This document shows positions 6,268 to 13,026 of a stretch of 16,434 nucleotides of DNA, one piece after another. The first letter of the stretch is position 1; each line of letters begins with the position of its first letter. Source of the stretch: DHVE2 group archaeon (GTDB lineage: Archaea; Thermoplasmatota; Thermoplasmata; Thermoplasmatales; Aciduliprofundaceae); contig WAOZ01000220.1 of assembly GCA_015520975.1 (NCBI GenBank), positions 1 through 16,434 on the forward strand, written 5' to 3'. The position numbers and the translations under genes were made by a program. The notes below the pieces were generated by a model. That model searched no databases. It was given only the letters and a program-made list of their open reading frames with translations, and was not told the DNA's origin.

Positions 6268-6529
6268 TTTTGAGCAAATTCATACCCTTGGGCGTTATGG
6301 TGTATATCACAGCATTGATCCTCACACATATCTTTTTCAGAGGGCACCGAGCGCAAATGGATGCATCGTTTTTCTCGCACGAAGGTGTTGGCGTCTCTCT
6401 GATTAAATACCCGAGTTTTACCATGTGTTCCAACATGCCTACCAATGCTGAATGCTCCATTTTCAACTCTTCTTCTATTTCAGGGATCGTTTTCCCCGCA
6501 TGGATGAGTTCAAGAACTCTCTTTATCAA
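6260..6529 (-). CDS. FeoC-like winged-helix protein with a four-cysteine cluster
   Basis: An 89-residue protein at the end of the feo operon. Residues 1-44 form a short helix-turn-helix/winged-helix domain (KTIPEIEEELKMEHSALVGMLEHMVKLGYLIRE). A cysteine motif follows: Cys51-x7-Cys59-x2-Cys62-x5-Cys68 (CARCPLKKIC at its centre). The last part, VIYTITPKGMNLLKRN, closes the wing. Bacterial FeoC is a small winged helix with a cysteine cluster that can hold an Fe-S centre, so the layout and position support a FeoC-like role as iron or oxygen sensor, or FeoB-associated regulator. The start is TTG 6527-6529, with a GGAGG Shine-Dalgarno eight bases upstream; the gene overlaps the previous membrane-protein gene by 20 nt. 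An alternative is a general Fe-S winged-helix transcription factor. Confidence 0.72.
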   Translation of the reverse strand: MIKRVLELIHAGKTIPEIEEELKMEHSALVGMLEHMVKLGYLIRETPTPSCEKNDASICARCPLKKICVRINAVIYTITPKGMNLLKRN

Positions 6530-7094
6530 TAACTTCGCCTCCGAAAAAGTTTCCTTTTTTCAGCAGATATATGAGCGGGATTATCAGGAAGAAAAGCAGA
6601 ACCTCCGGGCGTGGAAGTTGGGAGTACAGCGCACAGTTTTCGCCGATGCAGTTTATGATATAATCCAGCATATCCGCAAGATATACCAGAATCTGAAGCA
6701 CCGAAATTGCTATCAGAAGCGCCATACCCACAAGATAAAAAGATAGTCCGGATATATCATGTTTTACCGCTTTCGGATATCCGGCGAGAACCAGAGACGA
6801 TGCGACAATCAAAGAGAACCCACCCATAAAATCCGCGGGTTCCATGGGGATGTGAACCACCGCGAAGAAGGATAATACCATGAAAAACAGGTACCAGACA
6901 CCTCTATTTTTCATATTTCCTCCCTTTAAAAAAGGATACATACTTATTAAAATGAGGGGCGCCAGATATGGGTGAATGTGCGTGAACACATTCAGAATCT
7001 CGTATATGCCCCAAACGAATGCGACGCTTGAAACGGCGAGTCCGTAAATCACCAGAATCTCGACGACATGTTCGCTGGTGCTGTTATGCTTCAT
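6510..7094 (-). CDS. unknown multi-spanning membrane protein of the feo operon
   Basis: I do not recognise this 194-residue protein. It has about six hydrophobic segments (about 10-31, 41-53, 66-79, 88-103, 116-140, 162-179), few charges inside them, a polar N-terminus (MKHNSTSEH) and a short charged C-terminal tail. A CIGENC pair lies in the loop before the last segment; two close cysteines in a probable loop could bind metal or form a disulfide, but this is only a suggestion. Its ATG overlaps the stop of feoB by four bases (ATGA), and its own 3' end overlaps the FeoC-like gene by 20 nt, so it is almost certainly translated with the iron transporter. A role as an accessory FeoB subunit is an inference from this coupling. 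Confidence 0.7.
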   Translation of the reverse strand: MKHNSTSEHVVEILVIYGLAVSSVAFVWGIYEILNVFTHIHPYLAPLILISMYPFLKGGNMKNRGVWYLFFMVLSFFAVVHIPMEPADFMGGFSLIVASSLVLAGYPKAVKHDISGLSFYLVGMALLIAISVLQILVYLADMLDYIINCIGENCALYSQLPRPEVLLFFLIIPLIYLLKKGNFFGGEVIDKESS

Positions 7095-9088
7095 CCGCCC
7101 ACCCCCAGCATAGTGCCTATCAAATAGAATGTGGCGCTTGAAACCATGGCAACCAGCAACCCCTCAATGACCACGAACAGCGTGAATTTCCAGCTTTTTG
7201 TTTCAGAGTAAACGGCACCGAGGGTTGCAACGCATGGCGTGTAAAACAGCAGAAACAGAAGCATCGAGTATGCCTGAAGGGGAGTCATGGCTGCGCGCAT
7301 GGCTGCCACAGAGCCGTAAGATACGAAGAACGCTTCAATAACGACCTCTTTGGCGAAAAAACCGAATATGAGCGCGATTATTGCCTGCGGCGTGAGCCCG
7401 AAAATTGAGCCTGCAGGTGCGAGGAATGTTGCGAGCATACCCATGTATGTTTGAGACGATCCGTATTCTGCGCCCCAGGGAAGCGCGGCAAGGAGCCATA
7501 TCACGCCAGCGGCGCCTATGATTATCGTTCCCGCTTTTTTAAGAAATCCCTCACTCTTTTCCCACATGTGAATGAATATGCCTCTGAGCGTCGGAACACG
7601 GTACGGTGGCAGTTCCATGACGAAGGGCTCTACATCGCCTTTAAAGATAGTTCTGCTGTACACATATCCCAGCAAAAACACCACAAGGATGGAGAGCATG
7701 AGAAGGCTCCACATCACAAGTGCCTGGTTTTCCTGGAAAAATACGGAGGTGAGAAAAGCAAAAACCTGAATTCTGGCGCCGCAAGGTATGAACGGATTGA
7801 GTGCGATGCTTATTTTTCTCTCTCTTTCATTTTTCAGTGCGCGAGTGCTCATTATTGCGGGGACATTACATCCGAATCCCAGCATGAGCGATATGGCACC
7901 TCTACCCTGGATGCCCATCTTTCTCATTATTCTGTCCATCAGAAATGCCACTCTCGCAAGATACCCGCTGTCCTCGAGGATGGAGAGTATCAGGAACAGA
8001 AGCATTATGATGGGTGTGAAGGTGAGAACGGCGCCGAGCCCGCGAAGAATCCCCGCGGATAGAAACGATGCTGCCCAGCCGGGCATAAAAGATGATAGAT
8101 AGTTATATGCAATGTCTACCAGCCCCGGGATGTGGTTACCGTTGGAGAGGGTTTTACCGTTGAACAGCATATCAATTGCATCCTGAAAAGGTGTGGCCAC
8201 GGTGAACACGAACTGAAAAGATAGGTACATAACCACCGCGAATATCGGAAATCCGAAGATTTTATGCGCGACCACATGGTCTATCATATCCGTTATGGTA
8301 TGACCACCGGAGCTTATGGGTGTTGCCACTTCATGGAACAGCCCATGGACGAAAGAATACCTGAACGATGCAAAAAGGCTCTCTATATCGTCTCCGTAAA
8401 TGTCTTCTATCTCGTGTCTCAGATGCTCGGCGGTATGTACGATTTCTCTCAGTCCCTCACGCTTTATGCGTCCTACAACTTCCGGGTCGTTTTCAAGCAA
8501 CTTGATTGCGCACCATCTTGGATTTTCAATGCACTTATCGGATAGCGCTTTTTCTAAAACTTTTATTCTTCGTTCCACATCTTCCGGATATCTGAAACCT
8601 TTCGGCTCAAATTTGCCGTGGATAGCTGTTTTGAGAAGATCTTTCACACCCTCACCCTTTATGGCAACTGTGGGAACCACGGGAATGCCGAGAAGCTTTT
8701 GCATTTTCTCTGTGTTTATGTTATACTTTTTCCGAGCCTCGTCAAACATATTCAGTGCAAGCACTATACGGGGATAGAGTTCCATCAGTTCCATGGTCAA
8801 ATACAGATTCCGTTCCAGATTCGTCGAATCAACAACCTGAATGATTACATCGGGTTTCTCTTCCAGTATGAAGTTCCTTGCGATGAGTTCCTCAAGTGAA
8901 TAAGCGCTCAGAGAGTATGTGCCGGGCAGATCCACAATCTTTATTTTTTTCCCTTCAAAAACGACTTCACCCTCTTTTTTTTCCACAGTTACTCCGGGCC
9001 AGTTGCCTATGTGCTGGTGAGAGCCAGTAATCGCATTAAACAGTGTACTCTTACCCGTATTGGGGTTGCCCGCCAGCGCGATGAGCAC
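7091..9088 (-). CDS. feoB: ferrous iron transporter FeoB
   Basis: FeoB carries Fe2+ across the cytoplasmic membrane with a GTP-binding cytosolic domain. The G motifs are present: G1 GNPNTGKS (7-14), G2 Thr in GVTVEKK, G3 DLPG (53-56) and G4 NMFD (113-116). A helical linker follows, then the membrane domain from about residue 275. Both inverted gate motifs with their conserved cysteines are visible: GCNVPAIMSTRAL...NPFIPCGARIQVF, and LFLLFYTPCVATLGA near the end. At about 665 residues it is a typical archaeal length. The upstream in-frame GTG at 9097 lies within a GAGGTGAT Shine-Dalgarno; GTG 9086-9088 is 4-5 nt after that site and gives the standard start MLIALAGNPNTGKS, so I choose it. It is encoded between feoA and an unknown membrane protein, with overlapping junctions. 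Confidence 0.96.
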   Translation of the reverse strand: MLIALAGNPNTGKSTLFNAITGSHQHIGNWPGVTVEKKEGEVVFEGKKIKIVDLPGTYSLSAYSLEELIARNFILEEKPDVIIQVVDSTNLERNLYLTMELMELYPRIVLALNMFDEARKKYNINTEKMQKLLGIPVVPTVAIKGEGVKDLLKTAIHGKFEPKGFRYPEDVERRIKVLEKALSDKCIENPRWCAIKLLENDPEVVGRIKREGLREIVHTAEHLRHEIEDIYGDDIESLFASFRYSFVHGLFHEVATPISSGGHTITDMIDHVVAHKIFGFPIFAVVMYLSFQFVFTVATPFQDAIDMLFNGKTLSNGNHIPGLVDIAYNYLSSFMPGWAASFLSAGILRGLGAVLTFTPIIMLLFLILSILEDSGYLARVAFLMDRIMRKMGIQGRGAISLMLGFGCNVPAIMSTRALKNERERKISIALNPFIPCGARIQVFAFLTSVFFQENQALVMWSLLMLSILVVFLLGYVYSRTIFKGDVEPFVMELPPYRVPTLRGIFIHMWEKSEGFLKKAGTIIIGAAGVIWLLAALPWGAEYGSSQTYMGMLATFLAPAGSIFGLTPQAIIALIFGFFAKEVVIEAFFVSYGSVAAMRAAMTPLQAYSMLLFLLFYTPCVATLGAVYSETKSWKFTLFVVIEGLLVAMVSSATFYLIGTMLGVGG

Positions 9089-9093
9089 AGAAA

Positions 9094-9525
9094 TCACCTC
9101 ACATAAACTCTCATAGCGATTCCCCTACCCACTGTATGAATTCCTTTTTCGGTCTCCACCTTCATTGGGCAGCATGCGGATATTATTTTTATCTCCCTGC
9201 CGGGGGATATGCCCATTATACTCAGGTTTCTCACGAATCCCATCCCACCCTCAAGAGTTACAACCTTCACAGTTTCGCCCGGTGGCACATCAGAAAGGCG
9301 CACAACCTTATTCACTTCGACAAGAGCTGCTTCACTTTTGCGCAGCGAAATTCTGGCACCGCGTATTTCATAAGCAACGGGGTCTCCCAGAGGAGATTCT
9401 CTGAGAACCTTCACTATAACACCGGGCAGTATTCCCATAGAGAGTATTCTTCGATGTACGGCACCATTGCCCAGCACTCTGGTGACAACGGCCATGTCGC
9501 CTGGTACAAGTTCGCTAAGTTTCAC
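9094..9525 (-). CDS. feoA: FeoA protein with two tandem FeoA domains
   Basis: FeoA is a small SH3-like protein needed for FeoB-dependent Fe2+ uptake, usually about 75-80 residues. Here 143 residues contain two copies: residues 1-71 (KLSELVPGDMAVV...RRILSMGILPGVIVKVL...) and 72-143 (VRLSDVPPGETVKVV...RNLSIMGISPGREIKII...). Each has the family's L-S-x-x-x-P-G start and the x-R-x-L-x-x-M-G-I-x-P-G core. The second copy has a CCP stretch (ISACCPMKV). The start is a GTG at 9523-9525, with a TATA box 26 nt upstream and no Shine-Dalgarno, so the operon mRNA is probably leaderless. The stop overlaps the beginning of the feoB region. It is the first gene of a feoA-feoB-membrane protein-FeoC-like operon. 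Confidence 0.93.
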   Translation of the reverse strand: MKLSELVPGDMAVVTRVLGNGAVHRRILSMGILPGVIVKVLRESPLGDPVAYEIRGARISLRKSEAALVEVNKVVRLSDVPPGETVKVVTLEGGMGFVRNLSIMGISPGREIKIISACCPMKVETEKGIHTVGRGIAMRVYVR

Positions 9526-9546
9526 GGTTGGATTATCGAATACACC

Positions 9547-9557
9547 TATTTAAAATT
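9547..9557 (-). promoter_or_regulatory. TATA box of the feo operon
   Basis: TATTTAAAATT on the plus strand (AATTTTAAATA on the minus) is centred 26-27 nt upstream of the GTG start of feoA. The spacing fits a leaderless transcript. Confidence 0.6.
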
Positions 9558-9567
9558 AACTAAACAT

Positions 9568-9584
9568 TTTTGGGTATCCGAAAA
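9568..9584. promoter_or_regulatory. imperfect palindrome upstream of the feo promoter, candidate metal-regulator site
   Basis: TTTTGGGTATCCGAAAA pairs in six of eight arm positions (TTTT/AAAA and GG/CC). It lies just upstream of the feo TATA box, where archaeal regulators often bind. Iron-responsive DtxR-family proteins bind inverted repeats, but I cannot match a consensus. The A-rich half also overlaps the T-rich terminator of fbp on the other strand, so chance is possible. Confidence 0.25.
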
Positions 9585-9602
9585 CAAAAATGCAAAAAGA
9601 AA
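9585..9602 (-). terminator. oligo-T terminator of fbp
   Basis: Immediately after the fbp stop the minus strand reads two T-rich runs (TTTCTTTTTGCATTTTTG). This is the usual archaeal U-tract type of terminator. It separates fbp from the feo operon on the same strand. Confidence 0.45.
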
Positions 9603-10718
9603 TCAGAGAGATTTGAATCTTCTTCTTAGTTTTTTGAGCACCGAAGGGAGTGTTGTGTATTCCATGTCCTCCAGAGGCAATCTGTGCGGCTCGAACGGGC
9701 CATGTCTTCTCATGTAATCCGCTATTTCCTGCGCGGTCTCTCTCGCTTTATCGAATGCCGGGTCGTCAAAGAGATCAACGGGACCCACGAGTTTTCCGTT
9801 TGCGATCTGGAATCCCAGAGCGGCCACACGCGGCGGACCGTCAAATCTCGTGCAGTGGGCATTCTTTATGCTCACGGGCATCAACGGGCCGTTGTGGGAG
9901 CCGCGCATCCAGCCGGATACGAGGTGCGGAAACGCGAAGGGTTCAAGAACCTCGCCCAGCGCGGGTGCGCCGCTCTGCGCTCTCACGAGAGCTACGGGGT
10001 CGTCTTTGCCCACATACTCCCCAGCAATCTGATACAGTTTTTCGGTGCTGACCACGGCCACAACCTCACCGTTGAGTTTTGGATTTTTCTCGGAGGCGTA
10101 GACCCTTTTTATAACATATCTGCTTTTTGCGCCGATGAGCGCGAGCAGGTCATACATTTCTTTCGGTGTGTGAAGCATAACTTTCTTGTGCTTCATTATG
10201 TCCCAGACTTCGAAAATGAAACCATCGTGCATGCTCGGATCTATCACGAGCCCAGCGGTGTTGAAAGGATCTGCAAATATGCGATATATCGGGAGATTGA
10301 AAGCACCCGGCTCCGTTTTATCCATCATAAACGCAACAATTGGCTCACTTTTCCTCTCCGTGATTTCCATCTCCGCGATTCCCGGTCCCATGCCCCTGAC
10401 ATTGCCGGAGAATGCATCCTTGAGCAAGTCCTGACCTGCACCGTACAGTTTCAGTTCTTTTGCGATTTTGGTGGCGGCCACGAAGGTGTCCCAAGCAAGT
10501 TTATGCACCTCTTCGCTGTCAACTCCTTTGCGGTGCGTCATAATCAGCTGGAGATCATCGCCCACACCCGTCACATGAAAATCCTCTATGATGTGTTCGT
10601 CTTTGGCTTTCTGGAGTTCCTCTTCCGCTTTTTTAATGAGCTCCGGATGCACGGTTGCATGCCCTGGAAAACCACCAACATCCGCTTTGATCAAACTCAC
10701 GGTAATTTTGTTGCTCAT
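9603..10718 (-). CDS. fbp: bifunctional fructose-1,6-bisphosphate aldolase/phosphatase (FBPase class V)
   Basis: This enzyme condenses dihydroxyacetone phosphate and glyceraldehyde 3-phosphate and then removes the C1 phosphate to give fructose 6-phosphate, committing carbon to gluconeogenesis. At 371 residues it is full length. The Mg-binding N-terminal residues are visible (SLIKADVGGFPGH, Asp13 and His20; GVGDD, Asp54/55), as is DKTEPGAFNLP (Lys134). GEYVGKDD (233-240) should hold the catalytic Tyr (Tyr235) and the Schiff-base Lys (Lys238). LVSGWMRGSHNGPLMP and FDGPPRVAALGFQ complete the family pattern. A GGTGAT Shine-Dalgarno lies 5 nt before the ATG and a TATA box about 36 nt upstream, so this mRNA has a short leader. 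It is transcribed away from acdA and separated from feo by a T-rich terminator. Confidence 0.97.
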   Translation of the reverse strand: MSNKITVSLIKADVGGFPGHATVHPELIKKAEEELQKAKDEHIIEDFHVTGVGDDLQLIMTHRKGVDSEEVHKLAWDTFVAATKIAKELKLYGAGQDLLKDAFSGNVRGMGPGIAEMEITERKSEPIVAFMMDKTEPGAFNLPIYRIFADPFNTAGLVIDPSMHDGFIFEVWDIMKHKKVMLHTPKEMYDLLALIGAKSRYVIKRVYASEKNPKLNGEVVAVVSTEKLYQIAGEYVGKDDPVALVRAQSGAPALGEVLEPFAFPHLVSGWMRGSHNGPLMPVSIKNAHCTRFDGPPRVAALGFQIANGKLVGPVDLFDDPAFDKARETAQEIADYMRRHGPFEPHRLPLEDMEYTTLPSVLKKLRRRFKSL

Positions 10719-10723
10719 TTACA

Positions 10724-10729
10724 ATCACC
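10724..10729 (-). promoter_or_regulatory. Shine-Dalgarno site of fbp
   Basis: The minus strand reads GGTGAT followed by five bases and then ATG. GGTGAT is complementary to the archaeal 16S rRNA tail (AUCACC). It fixes the fbp start at 10718 and contrasts with the leaderless first genes of the other operons. Confidence 0.65.
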
Positions 10730-10747
10730 GTGCCTACATCACCGCGC

Positions 10748-10758
10748 AAAATATAAAG
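10748..10758 (-). promoter_or_regulatory. TATA box of fbp
   Basis: The minus strand reads CTTTATATTTT, centred about 36 nt upstream of the ATG. It predicts a leader of about 10 nt that includes the Shine-Dalgarno site. Confidence 0.55.
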
Positions 10759-10952
10759 ATTGCGAAAAATGGAAAATCCACTCACGAATGGAATCCAAAA
10801 ATAAAAAGAGAGAGAGCCACCCACCCTTCTTCCCTTTGTTTTGTTAGCATGATACATGACAGCAAGACCCATAGTGTAGTAACACATATAAACTTTTCTA
10901 CACATTGGTGTCCAGGGAGTTTGCGCAGTACGAATCACGATGCTCCAAAACA

Positions 10953-10960
10953 ATTTTAAT
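10953..10960 (+). promoter_or_regulatory. TATA box of acdAB
   Basis: ATTTTAAT is centred about 26 nt upstream of the acdA ATG, predicting a leaderless mRNA. A GGTGAGG at 10962-10968 would lie upstream of that start of transcription and be too far from the ATG to serve as a ribosome site. Confidence 0.5.
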
Positions 10961-10981
10961 CGGTGAGGCAATACCCTTGTT

Positions 10982-12382
10982 ATGTTCAAAGCGCTTGTGA
11001 ATCCAGAAAGTGTTGCTGTTATTGGTGCCTCAGCAAATCCAAACAAAATAGGGCATGTTGTTCTCAAGAATCTGATCACGCACGGGTATAAAGGTAGAGT
11101 TTATCCAATCAATCCGAAGAGCAATGAGATTCTCGGATTCAAAGTTTATAAGTCTATACTCGATGTGCCCGAAGATAAGGTGGATCTCACAGTTATAACG
11201 CTTCCCGCAGAACTTGTTGTGAAGATAATAGATGAAGCGGCATCAAAATCAAGGTTCATAATACCCATAGCGGGCGGATTCGGAGAGACTGGAGAGGAGG
11301 GCAGGAAAAGGGAGATGAAATTAAAAGAAGCGGCGAAGAAACACGGGGCGCGTATTGTGGGGCCGAATACCGTGGGGATATATATCCCGTCCACAGGTGT
11401 GAATACCGCGCTTGTCGTGCCCGAAAGAAGCCATTTTCCGCATGACGGGGACATCGCGTTCATAACCCAGAGCGGCGCGCTCGGTCTGCTCACCATGGAT
11501 TCTGTGAGCATGTACGATGTTGGATTTTCAGCGTTCATAAATCTGGGCAATCGGGTGGATGTGAACGAAAATGAGCTCATGGAGTATTTCGGCGGTGATT
11601 CAAAAACGAAGGTCATCGCGCTTTATATTGAGAGCTTTTCTGATGGCAGAGAGTTTATGCGCGTGGCAAGGGATATATCCCCGCGCAAGCCCATAGTTAT
11701 ACTCAAGGCGGGTAGAACCGCCCGTGGCGGCAGGGCTGCAAGTTTGCACACAGGGGCGCTGGCCGGGAGTGATGCCGTTGCGGATGGGGCGTTCAAGCAG
11801 TGTGGTGTTATAAGGGCATACGACGAGGTGGAGTTGATCGATTTCTCCCGCGCGCTGGCGTACGGAAAGCCAATATACGGCGACAATGTCGCCGTTGTCA
11901 CCTCCGCTGGCGGGGTGGGTGTGGTTACCACCGATTACATCGAAAGCAAAACGCGGGGCATAGGGATGAAAATGGCGGAGTTGAGCGCCGAAACGAAGCG
12001 AAAGATAAGGGAAGAGGTCGTGCCCTTTGCATCCGTGGAGAACCCTGTTGATATGACAGCCCAAGCAAGCGATGACGATTACGATGGCGTGCTTGAAGCC
12101 CTGAACGAAGATGAAAATGTGGATGCCATACTGGTTTACGCACTTTTCCAGACTCCGCTGATTTCCGAAAAACTTGTGGATATAATCACGAAATGGGTGC
12201 GTAAAGGAGACAAGCCCATAGTTGTGGGAACAATTGGAAGCGAGTTTGCGATAAATATGATGAAAAAGTTTGAGAGGAACAGGGTGCCCGTGTATCCAAG
12301 CATAGAGAGAAGCGTCAAAGCTCTCAGGGTTCTGAGGGAGCGTGCCAGAGTGTTAGAATACTTTCAGGAGGGATGCGAATGA
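10982..12382 (+). CDS. acdA: ADP-forming acetyl-CoA synthetase, alpha subunit
   Basis: This is the alpha subunit of the archaeal enzyme that converts acetyl-CoA (or other acyl-CoA), ADP and phosphate to acid, CoA and ATP, a main ATP-yielding step in peptide and sugar fermentation. The CoA-binding Rossmann domain begins at once (NPESVAVIGASANPNKIGHVVLKNL, with G-R-V-Y-P-I-N-P after it). A succinyl-CoA-ligase-like domain follows (GPNTVGIY, ITQSGALG). The phosphorylated histidine is in SLHTGALAGSD (His256). The third domain contains AVVTSAGGVGVVTTDY and ENPVDMTAQ. GPNT replaces the GPNC found in many relatives. At 466 residues it is the usual length for a separate alpha subunit. The stop overlaps the start of the beta subunit by four bases (ATGA). 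Confidence 0.95.
   Translation: MFKALVNPESVAVIGASANPNKIGHVVLKNLITHGYKGRVYPINPKSNEILGFKVYKSILDVPEDKVDLTVITLPAELVVKIIDEAASKSRFIIPIAGGFGETGEEGRKREMKLKEAAKKHGARIVGPNTVGIYIPSTGVNTALVVPERSHFPHDGDIAFITQSGALGLLTMDSVSMYDVGFSAFINLGNRVDVNENELMEYFGGDSKTKVIALYIESFSDGREFMRVARDISPRKPIVILKAGRTARGGRAASLHTGALAGSDAVADGAFKQCGVIRAYDEVELIDFSRALAYGKPIYGDNVAVVTSAGGVGVVTTDYIESKTRGIGMKMAELSAETKRKIREEVVPFASVENPVDMTAQASDDDYDGVLEALNEDENVDAILVYALFQTPLISEKLVDIITKWVRKGDKPIVVGTIGSEFAINMMKKFERNRVPVYPSIERSVKALRVLRERARVLEYFQEGCE
12366..12372 (+). promoter_or_regulatory. Shine-Dalgarno site deciding the acdB start
   Basis: AGGAGGG ends six bases before the ATG at 12379. An alternative in-frame ATG at 12373 abuts the site directly and cannot be used efficiently, so 12379 is the start. 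Confidence 0.7.
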
Positions 12383-13002
12383 ATGAGTATGAAGCCAAGC
12401 AGCTGCTTATGAAATACGGGATCAGTGTGCCGAAAGGATTTTTTTTGGAAAATCCCTCGACGCTTGATGAGCAGAGGGTAGCTGATTTGAAGTATCCGCT
12501 CGTGGTCAAGGTTTGCAGTGAGAAAATACTCCACAAAAGCGATGTGGGCGGTGTGATTCTCAACATAAAAAGTTTTGAAGAACTAAAAAACGCCGTTGAT
12601 GCGCTTTATGAAAGATTCAGCGCGCCGGTGCTGGTTGAGGAGATGATACCAGGCGGAGTGGAGCTTATAATAGGTGTGCTGAAGGACCCATCTTTCGGGC
12701 ACGCGATTATGTTCGGGCTCGGAGGTATATTCACAGAGATATTCAGGGATGTAACCTTCAGGGTTATTCCAATATCCCGCAAGGATGCGGAGATGATGAT
12801 TTCGGAGATCAGGGGAAGCAAAATACTCGACGGCTATCGCGGTGTAAAAGTGAACAAAGATAAAATTATTGAATTGTTGCTCAAGGTCTCGAATATGATA
12901 GAAGAGATGAGGAACAGAATTGAAGGTATGGACCTCAATCCCGTACTAGCAACGGAGCAGGATGTATTTGTGCTGGATGCGAAAATAATCGAAAAAGATT
13001 AA
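12379..13002 (+). CDS. acdB: ADP-forming acetyl-CoA synthetase, beta subunit
   Basis: This is the ATP-grasp beta subunit, which receives the phosphoryl group from the alpha subunit and transfers it to ADP. The 207-residue protein begins with NEYEAKQLLMKYGISVPKG, typical of ATP-grasp subunits of CoA ligases. LKYPLVVKVCSEKILHKSDVGGV carries the histidine used in phosphoryl transfer and the nucleotide-binding lysine. It continues with EEMIPGGVELIIGVLKDPSFGHAIMFGLGGIFTEIFRD, and ends with GMDLNPVLA, the Mg/nucleotide-binding end. It is the second gene of the operon: the ATG overlaps the acdA stop by four bases and an AGGAGGG lies six bases upstream. Separate alpha and beta genes are the Pyrococcus-like arrangement; many other organisms have them fused. 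Confidence 0.95.
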   Translation: MNEYEAKQLLMKYGISVPKGFFLENPSTLDEQRVADLKYPLVVKVCSEKILHKSDVGGVILNIKSFEELKNAVDALYERFSAPVLVEEMIPGGVELIIGVLKDPSFGHAIMFGLGGIFTEIFRDVTFRVIPISRKDAEMMISEIRGSKILDGYRGVKVNKDKIIELLLKVSNMIEEMRNRIEGMDLNPVLATEQDVFVLDAKIIEKD

Positions 13003-13007
13003 AAATC
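12999..13007 (+). promoter_or_regulatory. TATA-like element of the alpha/beta hydrolase gene
   Basis: TTAAAAATC is centred about 24 nt before the ATG at 13027 and overlaps the acdB stop codon. No Shine-Dalgarno lies before the hydrolase start, so either a leaderless transcript begins here or the gene is weakly translated from the acd mRNA. Confidence 0.35.
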
Positions 13008-13026
13008 ATAACGGCAATACAGAAAC

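Larger units (their letters stand above)
10719..10981. other. divergent intergenic region between fbp and acdA
   Basis: This 263-nt gap is the longest gene-free stretch. It holds the fbp leader and TATA box on the left and the acdA TATA box on the right. Between them lie a purine-rich tract (AAAAAGAGAGAGAG, a T-rich possible terminator on the minus strand, 10799-10817), a TATA-like ACATATAAAC (10883-10892) and a hexamer inverted repeat GTGTAG/CTACAC (10874-10879 and 10898-10903) around it. I see no convincing RNA gene; a minus-strand open frame from 10872 has no ribosome site and runs into fbp, so I do not call it. Confidence 0.5.

Noticed and set aside
7451..8062. 203-codon plus-strand frame opposite feoB
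   Set aside because: Composition is low in hydrophobic order and no motif is visible; the opposite strand holds the conserved FeoB gate motifs.
10799..10817. Short purine repeat (AGAGAGAGAG) as a possible repeat element or CRISPR-like unit
   Set aside because: It is a single low-complexity tract; no repeat-spacer periodicity exists anywhere in the window.
9684..10847. 387-codon open frame on the plus strand opposite fbp
   Set aside because: It is longer than fbp itself, but it reads as a Cys/His/Arg-rich sequence without domain logic, while the minus strand encodes a full, motif-complete FBP aldolase/phosphatase.
10633..11079. 148-codon minus-strand frame across the fbp/acdA gap, including a short ATG version from 10872
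   Set aside because: It overlaps the N-termini of both fbp and acdA in other frames, has no Shine-Dalgarno, and the protein has no recognisable pattern.
11146..12064. Several minus-strand frames inside acdA
   Set aside because: All are antisense to a complete acetyl-CoA synthetase alpha subunit; sequences are Ser/Pro/Thr or His/Arg-rich and lack starts with ribosome sites.
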